The notes: generated by a model not told the origin, from the sequence alone. A DNA stretch of 64,000 nt from Piromyces finnis (GCA_002104945.1 MCFH01000042.1:124001-188000); one strand, 5' to 3'; positions 1 through 11,682 are shown, counted from the first letter of the stretch. Translations and numbers: made by a program.

Positions 1-1527
1 TTCAGGATGGGAGGAATCATCAGATTTATCGGCCATGATATCATCCATGATATCATTTTCATCTTCCAAGTTTGGATCAGGATCATCCATAGATTTATTG
101 TCGTCTGGGATAAAAGAATGAGAGTCATGTGCAATATCAGGAGAATCAGAAATTTTTGAATTTAAATTTATGTTATCATTAATATCCATAGTATCTGAGT
201 TGGTAGAATTATCCTGTGTAACATTAGAATTTATGCTAGAATTATGACGTGGATTATTTGATTTATCATCCAATAGAATGTTTTCATTTTTATTTTGAAT
301 TTTTGAGTCAATTTTTGAAAAATTTTTATTAATAAAAATTTTTTCACGATGATCAGAAATTGAATTTTTAGTAGTATTTTCGCCATCAATTTTGGTATTA
401 GAAATATCTTCAGTGGTGAATTCATCAGTTGAAGAATTATTATAATGATCATGATTTTCAATAATTTTATTTTTGTTTTTGTCAGCAGGAGTTTTACCAG
501 AACAAACGTTATCGGAACCAGGTGTTTCAGGAAATTGGTATTTATTATTTTTATTGATATTATTTGAAATTTTACAATTTTTCTTTTCGAAATTGCAATT
601 GTCATTTGCAATTTCTTCTAAAACTTTTAAAATGTCATTTGTAAATTTAATTTTGTCAAATTTCGAATTTGAATTATTATTTTTGTTTTGAGTGTCTTCA
701 TTCATGTATAAAGAATTTGTTTTGGAATTGTTCATTAAATTACTTTTTGAGCTTTCCTTAGTTTGAGAAATAATATTGGCCTTTTTGTAACTTTTTTACT
801 TCTTTCCTTTCAGTTTTTTCGTTATAAGTTAAATTTTTATCAACCAGGTCCTCGTCCATAGTACTTATATTGTCTTCATTTACCATTTTTTCTTCTATTT
901 CTTCTTCATTTACTTCTTCTATCACTTCTTCTCCACTGTTTTTAAAGTGGAAATCCTTCTTCTTGGAAGTAGTCCTTTCTGTATTATTGTTTTGTTTATT
1001 AATATTTGAATTTGTATCCGTAGTGTTGTTGTTCTTGCTGTCAACAACTTTCTCTTTTACACCTTCCGTGTTATTGTTGTTCTTCGATGAGTCTGAGGAT
1101 ATCATATTGTCGTAATTATTAATATTATATGAATCGTTGAAAGAGAAATACGGATCGTTTATATTTTTCTTTTTATAGGTGTATTGTGCCGGCTTATCTT
1201 CGCAGCATTCTATTTCTCTAGAATAGTGAATTTTAAGTTTATCACCACATATCTCCATGACGATATATGAGTGATGTATTTCACTGAACCCAAGAAATAT
1301 TCCTTCCTTTGAGTTTGGCGCAAATTTCGACTTTTTAAGAGAATAGTCCTTAAAGTAACATATGCATCCAAATACTTTTAGGTATTTTAGATCGGCTTCC
1401 TCGTTGGTAAATACTTCGCCAGGGATTAAATTATTGTTTCCTTGGTGTGGTATTTTGTTGTAAATATAACAAGAATATTTTACAGCAAAACTCCAAAAGT
1501 CTTCAGATAATTTAGCCCAATATAAAA
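1..1527 (-). pseudogene. Copia integrase C-terminal part and acidic Asn/Asp-rich linker (element K)
   Basis: In the frame that resumes after the shift near 1528 the minus strand reads a typical copia integrase tail (HQGNNNLIPGEVF, KVFGCICYF, then EGIFLGFSEIHHSY, just upstream of the methionine at 1258). It passes into a long linker rich in Asn, Ser, Glu and Asp (about 1200 down to 1). The longest open piece, 758-1258, is this linker and is not a separate gene. Another frame break lies near 760, after which the frame continues with acidic residues to the window edge. The linker would join integrase to reverse transcriptase, which is outside the window. Confidence 0.7.
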
Positions 1528-2394
1528 GTGTTTAGCAGAATTTTGAATAGTTTGGCTTATTCTTTCTGCTTTACCATTTAATTCATGTACGTAAGGGGGT
1601 GAGTTTATCTTAGATATACCGTTTTCCTTACAATACTTTATAACTTTACTACTGTTATATTCTTTTGCACCATCTGTCTTGAATATTTTGACTTTATATT
1701 TGTCAAAAGTGTTATTGACATTCTTTAGGAATCCAATAATGATGTCAGGTGCTTCAGATCTTGACTTGAGAGTGTAAATCCAAAGTTTTCTTGAATATTC
1801 ATCCAGCATAGTCATAAAATATTTCTTATTGTTTACGGATGAATTAAACGGGCCTGAAATATCGGAGTGAATAGTCTCTAGAACTCTTCCGGCTTTAGGT
1901 ACTGTTTTGTTGTGGGGAGACTTCTTCATTTTTGATATTTTGCAGTCTAGGCAAGGCGTTACTTTAATTTTATGTTGATTTAGATATTTCTTCAGATTCT
2001 TCTGGTAGAAATGACCTAATCTCTTATGCCATATATCTAAAGCATCTTCAAAATTTGCAATAAATGGTTCATTTTTATCTTTATTAATGTTTATGAGTTT
2101 AATTTTGAATTGGTTTAATTCATTTGAGTATGTTTGCATTATATTTTTATTTTCAGAGTCCTTGAAAATAAGTCTGACTTTCCCATCGTCAGTAATATCT
2201 ATAACGCTTCTTAAACCAACTTTAGCAAGTCCTACACCACTAATTAAATTCTTGCTAACTTTATCTGAATACAAAACTTTTTCTAACTTGTAAATTTTGT
2301 CTTTTATCTTGAATTCATATGAACCATAACCACTAAATTCACAGGTAGTTCCATTTGCACATCTAAGTTGGATATGTTCTTCTGTGAAGTTCTG
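1480..2394 (-). pseudogene. Copia protease end, GAG-pre-integrase and integrase core (element K)
   Basis: This frame continues the protease after the in-frame stop at 2395-2397. It carries the GAG-pre-integrase region (DIWHKRLGHF with a downstream CLDC, a zinc-binding H-C-C arrangement) and an integrase core: DISGPF, then KTDGAKEYNS, then a glutamate in ELNGKAER. These supply the D, D and E catalytic positions. Near 1528 the reading frame is lost. After a one-base shift the minus strand reads on as LYWAKLSEDFW and through a KVFGCICYF block, so a single indel separates this segment from its natural C-terminal half. The product would have inserted cDNA into the genome. Confidence 0.85.
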
Positions 2395-3729
2395 TTAAAT
2401 GTCCTTATTATTAATGATATGTTCGGCGGCACCAGTATCATAGAACCATTCGTCGTATTTATTTTCTCCATACACATAATCTATATTCTTTGCGTTAGGA
2501 GAGTCTTCTATTGTAGCTTCATCTTTTTCAATAAGATAGATACTTCTTTCCGTTAAAAGCCTAATATCTTTAAATTCTACGTTAATGCCATAACTTTCGT
2601 TGTCGTCGTAGTTTTCAACGAAATCTACTTCTTGTTCGAACTTCTTTTGTTGTTTTTTCTTGTGAACTTGCCTCCCTTGTTGTGAATTTCTTTTAGATTT
2701 GTTTTGGTTATAGGCCTTATTATTACTGTTTCTTCTTTGTTTTCTTTCCATTTTGGCCTTTTGATTATATTCACACATTTCGGTGGAGTGACCATGTTCA
2801 CAGCAGATATGACAGTAGGTACGGTGGCTTCTATTTATATTTCTTCTGTTACCGTAGCTTTTATTCTTTGTTGATTTGTTTTCTCTACTAACAAAATCAA
2901 CATCCATTGGATCATCAACTTCTTCATCTTCATCTTGGTCATTGTTGATCCAATCCTCGAAGTAGGACTTGGCATTGATATAACTTTTGACCTTCTCATA
3001 GAGTTGATCAGAAGTTTCGTCTAAAGTTACATTCAATTGGTTCTTGACACTTCGTGGAAGGGAATTGCACATATATTTCAATTTTTCCCTTTCACTTAAG
3101 GACATTCTTTGTTCAGACATCTCAAGGAATATTTCCATGATTTTATCGATGGTTTTACTGACTTTACTTACATCTTCAGTATGTAATTTTCTTAACTTCT
3201 TTAGCCAGTATTCGATGTCTGCATTAGCGTTATCGTATTTTGTATTCAACTTCTTGAATACTTGGTAACAGCTAAGTACTATGACCAATCTCTCTGAGGA
3301 TCTTCCCATCCACATTTTGAATGATCATAAGGTGTGCATCAGCATTAAGACTTTCAGCTGCTGATACTATCTCGGCCTTATAAATTGGCGAGTTTGCCAA
3401 TTTATTGGCGGCTACAACATTAATGTTATTAATGTTGCTGCTTGGATTTGCGTCCTCCCCCATAACTTTAGTGAAGGTTTTGTAAACGGACGCGAGTAAG
3501 TTATTAGTACGGTAATTAGCAATAATTTTTACAATAGCCATAGTGTAAACATCTTTGAGATTAAAGTCTATCTCAAAGCTGTTGTCTTTGATGTTCCAAC
3601 AATGTCATAATCAAGATAGCTAGTTAGACCCTGTCTAGAAGCAGCTGACTTGATTAAAAGACTCCAAGTGTCAAAGTTGGATTTTCCATGAAGACGTTGA
3701 TCATTGGCTAAAATTAATTGCTGGGACAT
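2395..3729 (-). pseudogene. Copia gag-protease (element K), broken
   Basis: Gag would form the capsid and the protease would mature it. The likely start is the ATG at 3727-3729, opening MSQQLILANDQRL followed by a GKSNFDTW copia-gag-like motif. The frame shifts near 3590 and again near 3290, so the gag is spread over three frames. A CCHC knuckle (CHICCEHGHSTEMC) is encoded near 2770-2820, and the protease start (FYDTGAAEH) near 2420-2450 keeps the DTG triad. An in-frame TAA at 2395-2397 then interrupts the protease; the same frame continues beyond it. Identification as copia rests on the downstream GAG-pre-integrase and integrase. The pieces are clearly homologous to functional genes but cannot make a full protein. 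Confidence 0.8.
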
Positions 3730-3832
3730 ACTAAAATTTTAAACACACAAAATTTTGCTTCAAATTTTTCTTAAGAAATTTTTATTATTGATTAGAGTTT
3801 GAGACTCTTAATCTGTGAAATAAATTTAATTA

Positions 3833-3890
3833 ATAAATAATTTTATTAATAAGGTTAACAAATAAATAATTTTATTAATAAGGTTAACAA
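3833..3890. repeat. Direct tandem duplication, about 29 bp period
   Basis: The phrase ttttattaataaggttaaca occurs at 3841 and again at 3870 with matching flanks. It lies just upstream of the copia gag start, in its leader or LTR region. Confidence 0.7.
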
Positions 3891-3954
3891 AGAGAAAAAA
3901 TTACATTGTAAATATTACAGTTATATAATGAGATGTAAGATCATGTGACCATAG

Positions 3955-4112
3955 AAAATAAAATAAAATAAATAAAAAATAACTATCTCTACAACACGTA
4001 GACATTACATTTACAACATTTTAAATACATGTTTATGTTTTTATAAATTAGTCACGTGTGTTTATAAATATATGATATAAATAAATAAAATTATGTGTCC
4101 ATAAATGTTCAC
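3955..4112. repeat. Dispersed repeat G (copy 1)
   Basis: This segment matches 14428-14583 closely and in the same orientation. Shared landmarks are aactatctctaca, cacgtagacattac, gttagtcacgtgtg (one mismatch here) and tgtgtccataaa. It lies between the divergent starts of the copia gag (minus) and the D4 gag (plus), so it is probably the LTR or leader of one of them. I cannot decide which. Confidence 0.6.

Positions 4113-4153
<41 letters not shown>
4111..4153. repeat. (AAT)n microsatellite in the D4 leader
   Basis: About thirteen uninterrupted AAT units lie 20 bases upstream of the D4 gag start codon. Confidence 0.9.
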
Positions 4154-4155
<2 letters not shown>

Positions 4156-4173
4156 TCTATATATATAAAAAAA

Positions 4174-4831
4174 ATGTCTGACGAAGCTTTAAGACAGCAA
4201 AACAAAATTCTTACGCTCCAACGTGTCACTGTCATCAGTGATGAAGATAATGATGTTGAAACGTGGTACGAACAAATGCAAGCTTGGAAGGATCTCCATA
4301 ACATTGAGGACAAGAAGGAAATCTACGAATGGTGTTTATTGACAGTCAGAGGTAGTGGTGCCAAAGAAATTAGAAGATGTATCACTTATGGGACATCTGG
4401 AAAAATCTACCCATACTTGGAAACCGCTAGAGATATTCTTAAAAACTTGTACGACTTAGAGTACAAACAAGAGGATATCATTGACGATTTGAAAGAGCTG
4501 AAAATAGGTAATAAGGAAGATACCAAAGATTTTAACAAAAAGTACAAGAACAAATATAATCAACTGGAATCTTTTGATCAAAACATTATTACGGTGGCTG
4601 ATTACCTAAATGCAATTGAATCAAGACCGAAATCCTGGAAGGGTGTTAAGCTAGCTGGCAGAAAGATTAAATTAAATGAAGCATTTGAGATTGCAGAGTT
4701 GTATGACAAAGTTGATAAGAAGATGAAGAGTAAATCTACTGGTAAGTCTTCTTTCAGTTCCTCTTCTAGAGTAAATAATGCGGGAAACTCTATTTTTCAG
4801 AAGAAAGTTAATATTTAATCCTGAAGAGTAT
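4174..4831 (+). pseudogene. D4 gag, 5' half, split by insertion of element A
   Basis: This is a Ty3/gypsy-type Gag starting at the ATG at 4174 (MSDEALRQQNK). A helical capsid region is followed by a segment that aligns with the D1 and D2 Gags: ITVADYLNAIE and LNEAFEIAELYDK here, ISVDDYLNSIK and LSEAFKVAEKAEK in D1. The frame is lost in a T run near 4794, so an early stop at 4816-4818 appears. One base over, the frame reads through NPEEY to the insertion point. Element A entered after 4831, duplicating AGTAT. The missing half, with the zinc knuckle, resumes at 11683. The gene is dead by both insertion and frameshift. Confidence 0.85.
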
Positions 4832-5557
4832 TGTAAAAGTTTATAAAAAAACAGATTATAAAATTTTACAATAAAACATAAAACACGAAATAAATAAAAA
4901 GAAACAAGAAAAACAAAATCTATTTAAAAATATCTCTTTTATTAATTTTATTTAGTTATTAACTAAATAATAGTCAATAACAATTACATCGTTTTAATCA
5001 AGAAATTTTACATGCATTTATATTTTTTGTAAATTATACTTTAATATACTATTCTATTTAATTATACATACATTCAATATAAAATAAACAAAACTAATTT
5101 AATACTAATTTAATTAAATAATAAAATAATAAAACTAAACTAAAACTAATTAAATACACTTTTGATTCAATTTGAGTAAACTGCAAATTGAATACAGTCC
5201 ATGTATTACCTATATATTAATTAAATATTAACAATACTATTTATTATATATTTATAATTAAAAATGCTAATTTCAAACTACGCTAAAGTTATTAAACTAA
5301 TTTTAATTAAATAAATACTTTTTAAGATTTAATTTGAATATTTAAAATATTTAAATTTAATTATCCATTAATTTAAACATTTATCCAAATTTCATTTGTA
5401 ACTTTAATATTTTAAAATTAATCTTTATTTAATTATTCCATAAAATTTATACAGTAAATTTTATAAACAATTTTTTTTTATTAAAATATCAAAATTATTA
5501 TTCAATAATTATTAATTAATTATTAAATAATTTAAAGATATACTTTATATCTTTACA
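4832..5557 (-). repeat. LTR A, 3' LTR of element A
   Basis: It opens TGTAAAAG and ends ATCTTTACA on the plus strand. The same sequence recurs at 10959-11682. Each end can fold: the left 36 bases as a 15-bp stem with one mismatch, the right end as AAAGATATA-ctt-TATATCTTT. Confidence 0.95.
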
Positions 5558-5570
5558 ATCTCGCCCTTTA
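5558..5570 (-). promoter_or_regulatory. Polypurine tract of element A
   Basis: On the minus strand this reads TAAAGGGCGAGAT directly before the 3' LTR. That is the purine-rich plus-strand primer expected at this place. Confidence 0.75.
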
Positions 5571-5588
5571 AGTCGAGCTCCTGCGAGA

Positions 5589-6377
5589 TTATTTCTTTGA
5601 AGGAATATCAATTACAAATGGTTGATATCTATGTCTGATCATACCATTGTTATTCCTTGTATAAACTTGATCTTGACTTTCTTTTCTAGACTTTTTATTT
5701 TTCCTATAAAATTCTTGGATCAATTGTACATCTGAAATTTGATCTTCTGGGATCCAAGTATTTTCGTCAAGATTTTTCCATGTCATCAATAAAGATTTCT
5801 TTCCATGATAATTTCTTTCTTGAATAATCTTATCAGGAATCCTATCAATAGTATCAGTAGTTAACTTAATATTTTTTCTTTTATTTATTACTGATCTATT
5901 TATAAATTCATTTTCGTTATAAGGTTCTAATAACGAGACATGAAAAACAGGGTGGCAACGTAAATTATTTGGCAACTTTAATTCAAATGCTAAAGGACTT
6001 ACCTTCTTGATTATTTCAAAAGGTCCGAGCATTTGATCAGCAAGTTTTCTTTTAACATTTTTGTTTGAAGGATTAATACCTTTTAATAACCAAACTTTTT
6101 TACCAACTTCGAAATTTGGGGATTCCATTCTCTTTTGATCAGCATACTTTTTGTAGGTTTCTTTTGCTTGATCAAGATTTTCTTTCAAAAATTTAATGTT
6201 TTCATTAATATCCAAAATTCTTTGTTCAGCTCTATTTGGTCTATTCGCTGAAGGAATTTCAGGATTGAATTTTGGATTGAACCCATAATTAGCGAAAAAC
6301 GGAGATTGGTTGATTGATTGCTGTAAAATATTGTTATAAGCAAATTCAGCAAAAGGTAACAAATCAACCCAGTTATT
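5589..6377 (-). pseudogene. Element A integrase C-terminus with chromodomain-like tail
   Basis: This stretch continues the integrase frame after an in-frame TAG at 6378-6380 and ends at 5589. It starts with NNWVDLLPFAEFAYNN, the usual conserved block after the integrase core. A GPF/Y-type module follows (LGPFEIIKKV, then HPVFHVSLLEPY). The last 80 residues resemble a chromodomain: a DRIPDKIIQER strand, a KSLLMTWKNL strand and ENTWIPEDQI. In chromoviruses such tails bind modified histones and steer integration. The domain match is by pattern only. Confidence 0.8.
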
Positions 6378-8427
6378 CTATTTTTCGTTAATAAAACAAC
6401 GGAGATATTGTTCCAATATCCCGTTCACCCTCTCCGTTTGACCATCAGTTTCAAGATGGTTTGCAGTAGAGAAAGCAAGTTTAATATTTAACAAATTACA
6501 TAAACGATTCCAAAAGTCTGAAGTAAATTGAGTACCTCGATCAGAAATGATGGAATCAGGAAAACCATGTAATTTAAAGATATTGTTAACAAAAACATCA
6601 GCTGCTATAGAAGCAGTAGGCAAACATCTTAAAGGAATAAAATGAGCCATTTTTGTTAACCTATCAACTACAACCATAATGGTGGTCATGTCTTTGGATT
6701 TTGGAAGCTCGACAATAAAATCCATTGACAATTCCGACCAAGCTCTATTAGGCGTGGAAAGAGGAGAAAGCAAACCATATGGTTTATGTCTTGGAACTTT
6801 AGCTTTACAACAAGTTTCACAAGACTTTATAAATTTTTTAACATCATAACTAAATTTTGGCCACCAAAAATTTCTACTAATTAATTCAATAATTTTATTA
6901 ACACCAAAGTGACCAGCAGAAATAGAATCATGATGTAATTCTAAGACCCTAGTTCTTAATGAAGAAGGAACATAAATTAAATTATCGTAAAGTAAAAATC
7001 CTTCTTTATCAATTTTAACTTTATTAATATTCCTAATCGGAGGGAACAAAGAATTTTTTTCATTTAAAAATACACAAACTTTATTATATAAATCATCATT
7101 TTTTAAAGAACATAAAATAGAATTGATTAAAGAATCATCTTTATTAAAAGTATTAATTACATTACATGAAATAAAATTACAACTAAAATTACTACATTCA
7201 ATGTTTTTATTAATTCTATTATTATTACTATCATTACAAATGTGATCACTACGTCTGGATAACAAATCAAGTTTGCCACACTTTTTTCCAGCCCTATATA
7301 TTAACTTAAAATCAAATCTAGATAAGAATTCATACCATCTTATCTGTCTTTGTGAGAGCATTTCAGGCTTTCTTGGGAAAGTTAAATTCTTATGATCAGT
7401 ATAAATGACGAACTGATGCTTTGCACCTTCCAGATAGTGTCTCCATTCTTCGAGAGCCACTTTGATAGCGAGCAACTCTTTATCATAAATTTGATAATTT
7501 CTTTGAGACTTGGTTAAGCTAGATGAAATAAAAGCAATAGGGTGCAACTTCCCTTCAAACTCTTGTGAAAGAATTGCATCGACTGCAAAGTTACTAGCGT
7601 CAGTCTCAACAATAAAAGGTTTGTTGCTATCAGGGTTCATTAAAATAGGAGCAGAAGTAAAAGCCTTCTTAAGTGTAACAAATGCGTTTTGACACTCAGA
7701 AACCCAATTAAAAGGAACATTTTTCCTAGTAAGTTTATGTAAAGGACTTGCGATTTTTGCAAAGTCTTTAATAAAAATTCTATAATAATTGCATAATCCA
7801 ATAAAAGATTGGACTTCTTTAACATTTGTAGGAACAGGCCAGTCGAGGATAGCTTTAACTTTATCTCTATCCATTTTCAGACCATCTTTGGATAATACAT
7901 AACCAAGGAAAGTGGTTTCTGAAACACCAAACTCACACTTCTCTAACTTTACATATAAATTATTTTCTAATAATTTTTTCAATACTTTTTTAACATGTTC
8001 ATGATGCTCTTCTAGACTATTTGAGTATATTAGAATATCATCAATATATGATATAGCAAAATCATCCAAATAATCACTAAGGACATCATTTATGAAATGT
8101 TGAAACGTAGCTGGTGCATTCTTTAAACCAAAAGGCATGACGAGATATTCAAAATGCCCATATCTTGTTCTAAAGGCAGTTTTGTATTCATCACCCTCTT
8201 TGATTCTTACTAAATTATAAGCAGACTTTAAGTCCAATTTAGTAAAGTACTTCGCACCCTTCACTCTATCCAATAAGTCACCAATTAATGGAAGAGGATA
8301 TGAATTTCTAATGGTCATGTCATTTAGCTTCCTATAATCAACGCAAAGTCTTAATGACCCATCTTTCTTTTTGACAAATAAAACAGGTGCACCGGCAGGA
8401 GATGTAGATTTCCTAATGTAACCTTTA
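6378..8427 (-). pseudogene. Element A pol: reverse transcriptase, RNase H, integrase
   Basis: From 8318 (MTIRNSYPLP) down to the TAG at 6378-6380 the frame is open. About 36 further codons upstream, up to the frameshift near 8427, belong to it (SPAGAPVLF, GSLRLCVDYRKL). Reverse transcriptase shows YIDDILIYS near 8030-8050 and FGLKNAPATFQ near 8110-8140. RNase H has ETDASNF, DKELLAIK and YTDHKNL. Integrase has the H-H-C-C zinc module (HHDSISAGHFGV to CETCCKAK) and the catalytic DFIVELP, ISDRGTQF and TERVNG blocks. The TAG replaces one codon between INEK and NNWVD. The enzyme set would copy genomic RNA and integrate it; the two lesions prevent a full-length product. Confidence 0.9.
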
Positions 8428-10447
8428 AATTTTCATTAATATAATTTTTTAATTCATCTCTCTCTGCCTCTGTTAAAGGATAAAGAGGACCATAAAACAA
8501 GTTAGAATTATCCTTTAACCTGATTTCACAATCGTATTCACGATGTGGAGGTAAAATATCACAATTCTTTTCATTGAAAACCTCTTTAAATAATAAATAT
8601 TGTTTTGAAATATCAACAGATTTTTTATCTTTATTTAAATTATTATTTTCAGTTTTACATTTATTAATAATATTACAAGATAAATCATTATGGTTTCTAT
8701 CTGAATTTATTACACAATAATTGTTATTATTAAACACTTTTTTTGAAAATGAGTATTGTTTTGGTCCGGGGACCGAATTATTATCTTTATTTAAATTTTC
8801 ATCAATACAATTAATATTATTACATGTACATTTAAAATTACAATTATTATTATTATTGTTATGTAAACTATCACTAAATTTAATTTTATCAAAACTATCT
8901 AAATCACTAATGGTTTTAACAGAGGTTCTACGGCCTCTAATACTTAAAGTTTCTTCATCGTCACTGGAGTCGCTATAGGAGGATTCATGATGATTGCATG
9001 AATCAAAGTCATAAGAGGATTGTTCATCTTCATCGTCTTGAGTGGCTTCTTTTCCTTTTCTTGATGATATTTTTTCTTTCTTGGATTCCTTTGTGCTACT
9101 CTTGTTTTTTCTTCTTCCCAAATTACAATGCCTGGCACAGTATATAGAGCTAAAGGCAATTTTGGAAGAATCATGGTAATAGACAGGACAATGTTTTTCT
9201 ATCCAAGGTACACCAAGAATTATATCAACTTCAGGAATTCTAAGTGCATATAATTGAATGACTTCGTAGTGATTTCTCAAACGGAGGATGCATTTTTCGG
9301 ATTCCTTCTTCACGGTAGATGTACCTTGCCCTAAACCAGAAACCTTGAAAGGTTCAGAAATATTTGAAAGTTTAATATTATTGATTTGTGCGAACTCAGG
9401 GTGGATGAAATTGAGATCGGAACCAGAATCAATAAGTACCCTAGCCTTGACTTCATCGATATCATTGGTTTTGATATAAAAATCGATGATATTTTTCTTT
9501 TCACCTTTATAAATTTCAAACATGTTTGAGGTTTCCCTGGAATTATGATTTTCCTTTTTAATTCTCTTGATTGAAGAGCTGGCATCGTCTTCTGAATGGC
9601 ATCTCTTGATAATTTTCACATTTCTTGGTTTCTTTTTGTTTGGACAATTAAATTGAAAGTGTCCAGCCTTTCCACAAGTAAAGCAAACACCCCTCTTCTT
9701 GGCCTCAGTGCAATTTGTTTTATTTTCATCATAATTACTCCTATGAGGAGGGAAGTAATCAACCTTTCTTTGACCCAATCTGATCCTATATAAGTCCACA
9801 TCCATAGGATCATTTTGGTTATAATTTCTCCGGTCTTGATGCGTCATATAGTATTCACTGATATCATTTCTCTTAGTAAGATTTTCAATACTAAGGACAT
9901 CGGAATAAAGACGCTCTAACTGAGAGGGATTTGGAATAACTAAAGCTAAATGTTCACGCATTTTCGGATGTAATCCTTTTGTGAACATGTATATTTTAGC
10001 TGCTTCGTTGAAATTCGAATTTTGGCTAACGCGTTGGAATTCGTTGATGTATTCAAACACCTTGCCAAATTTTCTTTGTTTAATGTTGCATAGTTTTCCA
10101 TTTGCAACAATCGTATCATTATTCGGATCTCCGAAATTGGTACGAAGGGCAGCAATAAACTGATCATAATTCCTTAGAACTGCGTCGTTATTTTGTCTTA
10201 AACGAGCAGCCCATTCTAGAGGTCTATTAACAAAGTAGGATATCAAGAAGCGAACTCTCGCTTCATCACTAACAAATCTATCAGGGTTGGCTTCAATAGC
10301 TAGCTCAACCCTAGTCAAGAACCCATCTAGTTCTTGTCTGCGGCCCGAGAAAACTGGAGGATCATTGACTATCCTCAAGGACGCTCCTTGGCGTTCCATG
10401 TTTTCGTTTAAATGTAAATTATCTAAGAGATGATTTATTTCTTCCAA
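8351..10447 (-). pseudogene. Element A gag-protease, fused to pol, 3' end frameshifted
   Basis: The frame opens at the ATG at 10447 (MEEINHLLDNLHL). Residues about 25-220 are a retrotransposon capsid domain (FSGRRQELDGFLTRVE, then INEFQRVSQ). A clean CCHC knuckle, CFTCGKAGHFQFNC, lies at about residues 252-266. The protease (VLIDSGSDLNFI, near residue 340) has a normal DSG triad. An acidic Asn-rich linker leads into the start of reverse transcriptase (FYGPLYPLTEAERDEL). Near 8427 one base is out of register and translation runs to a false end at 8351. No stop or slippery heptamer separates gag from pol, so this element uses a single Gag-Pol frame. The lesion looks mutational, since it lies inside the reverse transcriptase domain. 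Confidence 0.9.
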
Positions 10448-10958
10448 TATGATTATGTTATAAGTATTTAATTTTTTATAATATTTAAGTTAAGATGTCG
10501 TCGTAACTCTATCCTGTCAAACGGTGTTAGACGAGCTCTTAAAAATATTATAACAAAATTAAATATAATAAATATTTGGAAGACCTTTGAGTAACAGGCA
10601 CTAGATTAACAAATCCTCAGAAAGTACGATAAAACTCCAAAACGCGGTAGATTTTCCTATATATACGGTAGATATTCTTGAAAACGCGGTAGATATTCCA
10701 TTAGACGCGGTAGGTAACCTTGAAAACACTGTAGATATTCCTTAATACGCAGTAGATAACCTTGAAAACACTGTAGATAATCCTTAATACGCAGTAGATA
10801 ACCTTGAAAACACGGTAGATAATCCTTAATACGCAGTAGATAACCTTGAAAACACGGTAGATATTCCTTTAAACGCGGTAGCTAAAAAAAAATTTTATTA
10901 AATATGTTTTATTAAAAAATTTTATAACGTGTTTTATTAGAACAAAGGTAATTGTTAT
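10448..10958 (-). other. Element A 5' leader between 5' LTR and gag
   Basis: This is the non-coding leader. It contains the tandem repeat at 10640-10880. No primer-binding site beginning TGG (complement of a tRNA CCA end) is visible beside the LTR; the minus strand there reads ATAACAATTACC. Confidence 0.7.
10640..10880. repeat. Tandem repeat of about 20-bp units in the element A leader
   Basis: About twelve units carry the core ACGCGGTAGAT or ACRCWGTAGAT, alternating aaaacacggtagataatcct and ttaatacgcagtagataacc so the higher-order period is about 42 bp. A second, shorter copy (about four units) sits in the degenerate element A leader at 18230-18310. The unit number therefore varies between copies. 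Confidence 0.85.
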
Positions 10959-11682
10959 TGTAAAAGTTTATAAAAAAACAGATTATAAAATTTTACAATA
11001 AAACATAAAACACGAAATAAATAAAAAGAAACAAGAAAAACAAAATCTATTTAAAAATATCTCTTTTATTAATTTTATTTAGTTATTAACTAAATAATAG
11101 TCAATAACAATTACATCGTTTTAATCAAGAAATTTTACATGCATTTATATTTTTTGTAAATTATACTTTAATATACTATTCTATTTAATTATACATACAT
11201 TCAATATAAAATAAACAAAACTAATTTAATACTAATTTAATTAAATAATAAAATAATAAAACTAAACTAAAACTAATTAAATACACTTTTGATTCAATTT
11301 GAGTAAACTGCAAATTGAATACAGTCCATGTATTACCTATATATTAATTAAATATTAACAATACTATTTATTATATATTTATAATTAAAAATGCTAATTT
11401 CAAACTACGCTAAAGTTATTAAACTAATTTTAATTAAATAAAAACTTTTTAAGATTTAATTTGAATATTTAAAATATTTAAATTTAATTATCCATTAATT
11501 TAAATATTTATCCAAATTTCATTTGTAACTTTGATATTTTAAAATTAATCTTTATTTAATTATTCCATAAAATTTATACAGTAAATTTTATAAACAATTT
11601 CTTCATTAAAATATCAAAATTATTATTCAATAATTATTAATTAATTATTAAATAATTTAAAGATATACTTTATATCTTTACA
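10959..11682 (-). repeat. LTR A, 5' LTR of element A
   Basis: Direct repeat of 4832-5557, opening TGTAAAAG and ending CTTTACA on the plus strand, followed by the AGTAT duplication. Differences seen include an A run and a T run near the right end and a few substitutions. Confidence 0.95.

Larger units (their letters stand above)
1..3729 (-). mobile_element. Element K: degenerate Ty1/copia retrotransposon, truncated by window edge
   Basis: On the minus strand the order is gag, CCHC knuckle, aspartic protease, GAG-pre-integrase and integrase core, then an acidic linker. Protease-integrase before reverse transcriptase is the Ty1/copia order. Reverse transcriptase and RNase H would lie left of position 1. 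The coding region is broken by at least three frameshifts and one in-frame stop, so this copy is dead. No LTR pair can be defined because the other end lies outside the window; an upstream LTR would be expected between about 3740 and 4110. Confidence 0.85.
4832..11682 (-). mobile_element. Element A: full-length Ty3/gypsy retrotransposon with chromodomain-like end
   Basis: Two direct LTRs (4832-5557 and 10959-11682) flank gag-pol on the minus strand. The insertion is bounded by the 5-bp target duplication AGTAT (4827-4831 and 11683-11687). Domain order on the minus strand is gag, CCHC, protease, reverse transcriptase, RNase H, integrase, chromodomain-like tail. One frameshift in reverse transcriptase and one in-frame stop in integrase make this copy non-autonomous as it stands. 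The LTRs differ at a handful of positions, so the insertion is not brand new. Confidence 0.95.

Noticed and set aside
231-611. Minus-strand open frame rich in Ile, Lys and Leu
   Set aside because: It is the wrong frame of the acidic copia linker; the frame rich in Asp, Ser and Asn is the natural one.
4062-4313. Minus-strand frame over the AAT run and D4 gag start
   Set aside because: Antisense of real gag coding sequence with an Ile homopolymer.
4832-5557. Reading LTR A as a MITE because of its hairpin ends
   Set aside because: Two direct copies flank gag-pol with a polypurine tract and a 5-bp duplication, so it is an LTR.
8420-8435. Programmed frameshift in element A
   Set aside because: It lies inside the reverse transcriptase domain with no in-phase heptamer or downstream stem; a plain one-base lesion fits better.
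10640-10880. CRISPR-like array
   Set aside because: Units are contiguous and degenerate, without unique spacers, inside a retrotransposon leader of a eukaryote.
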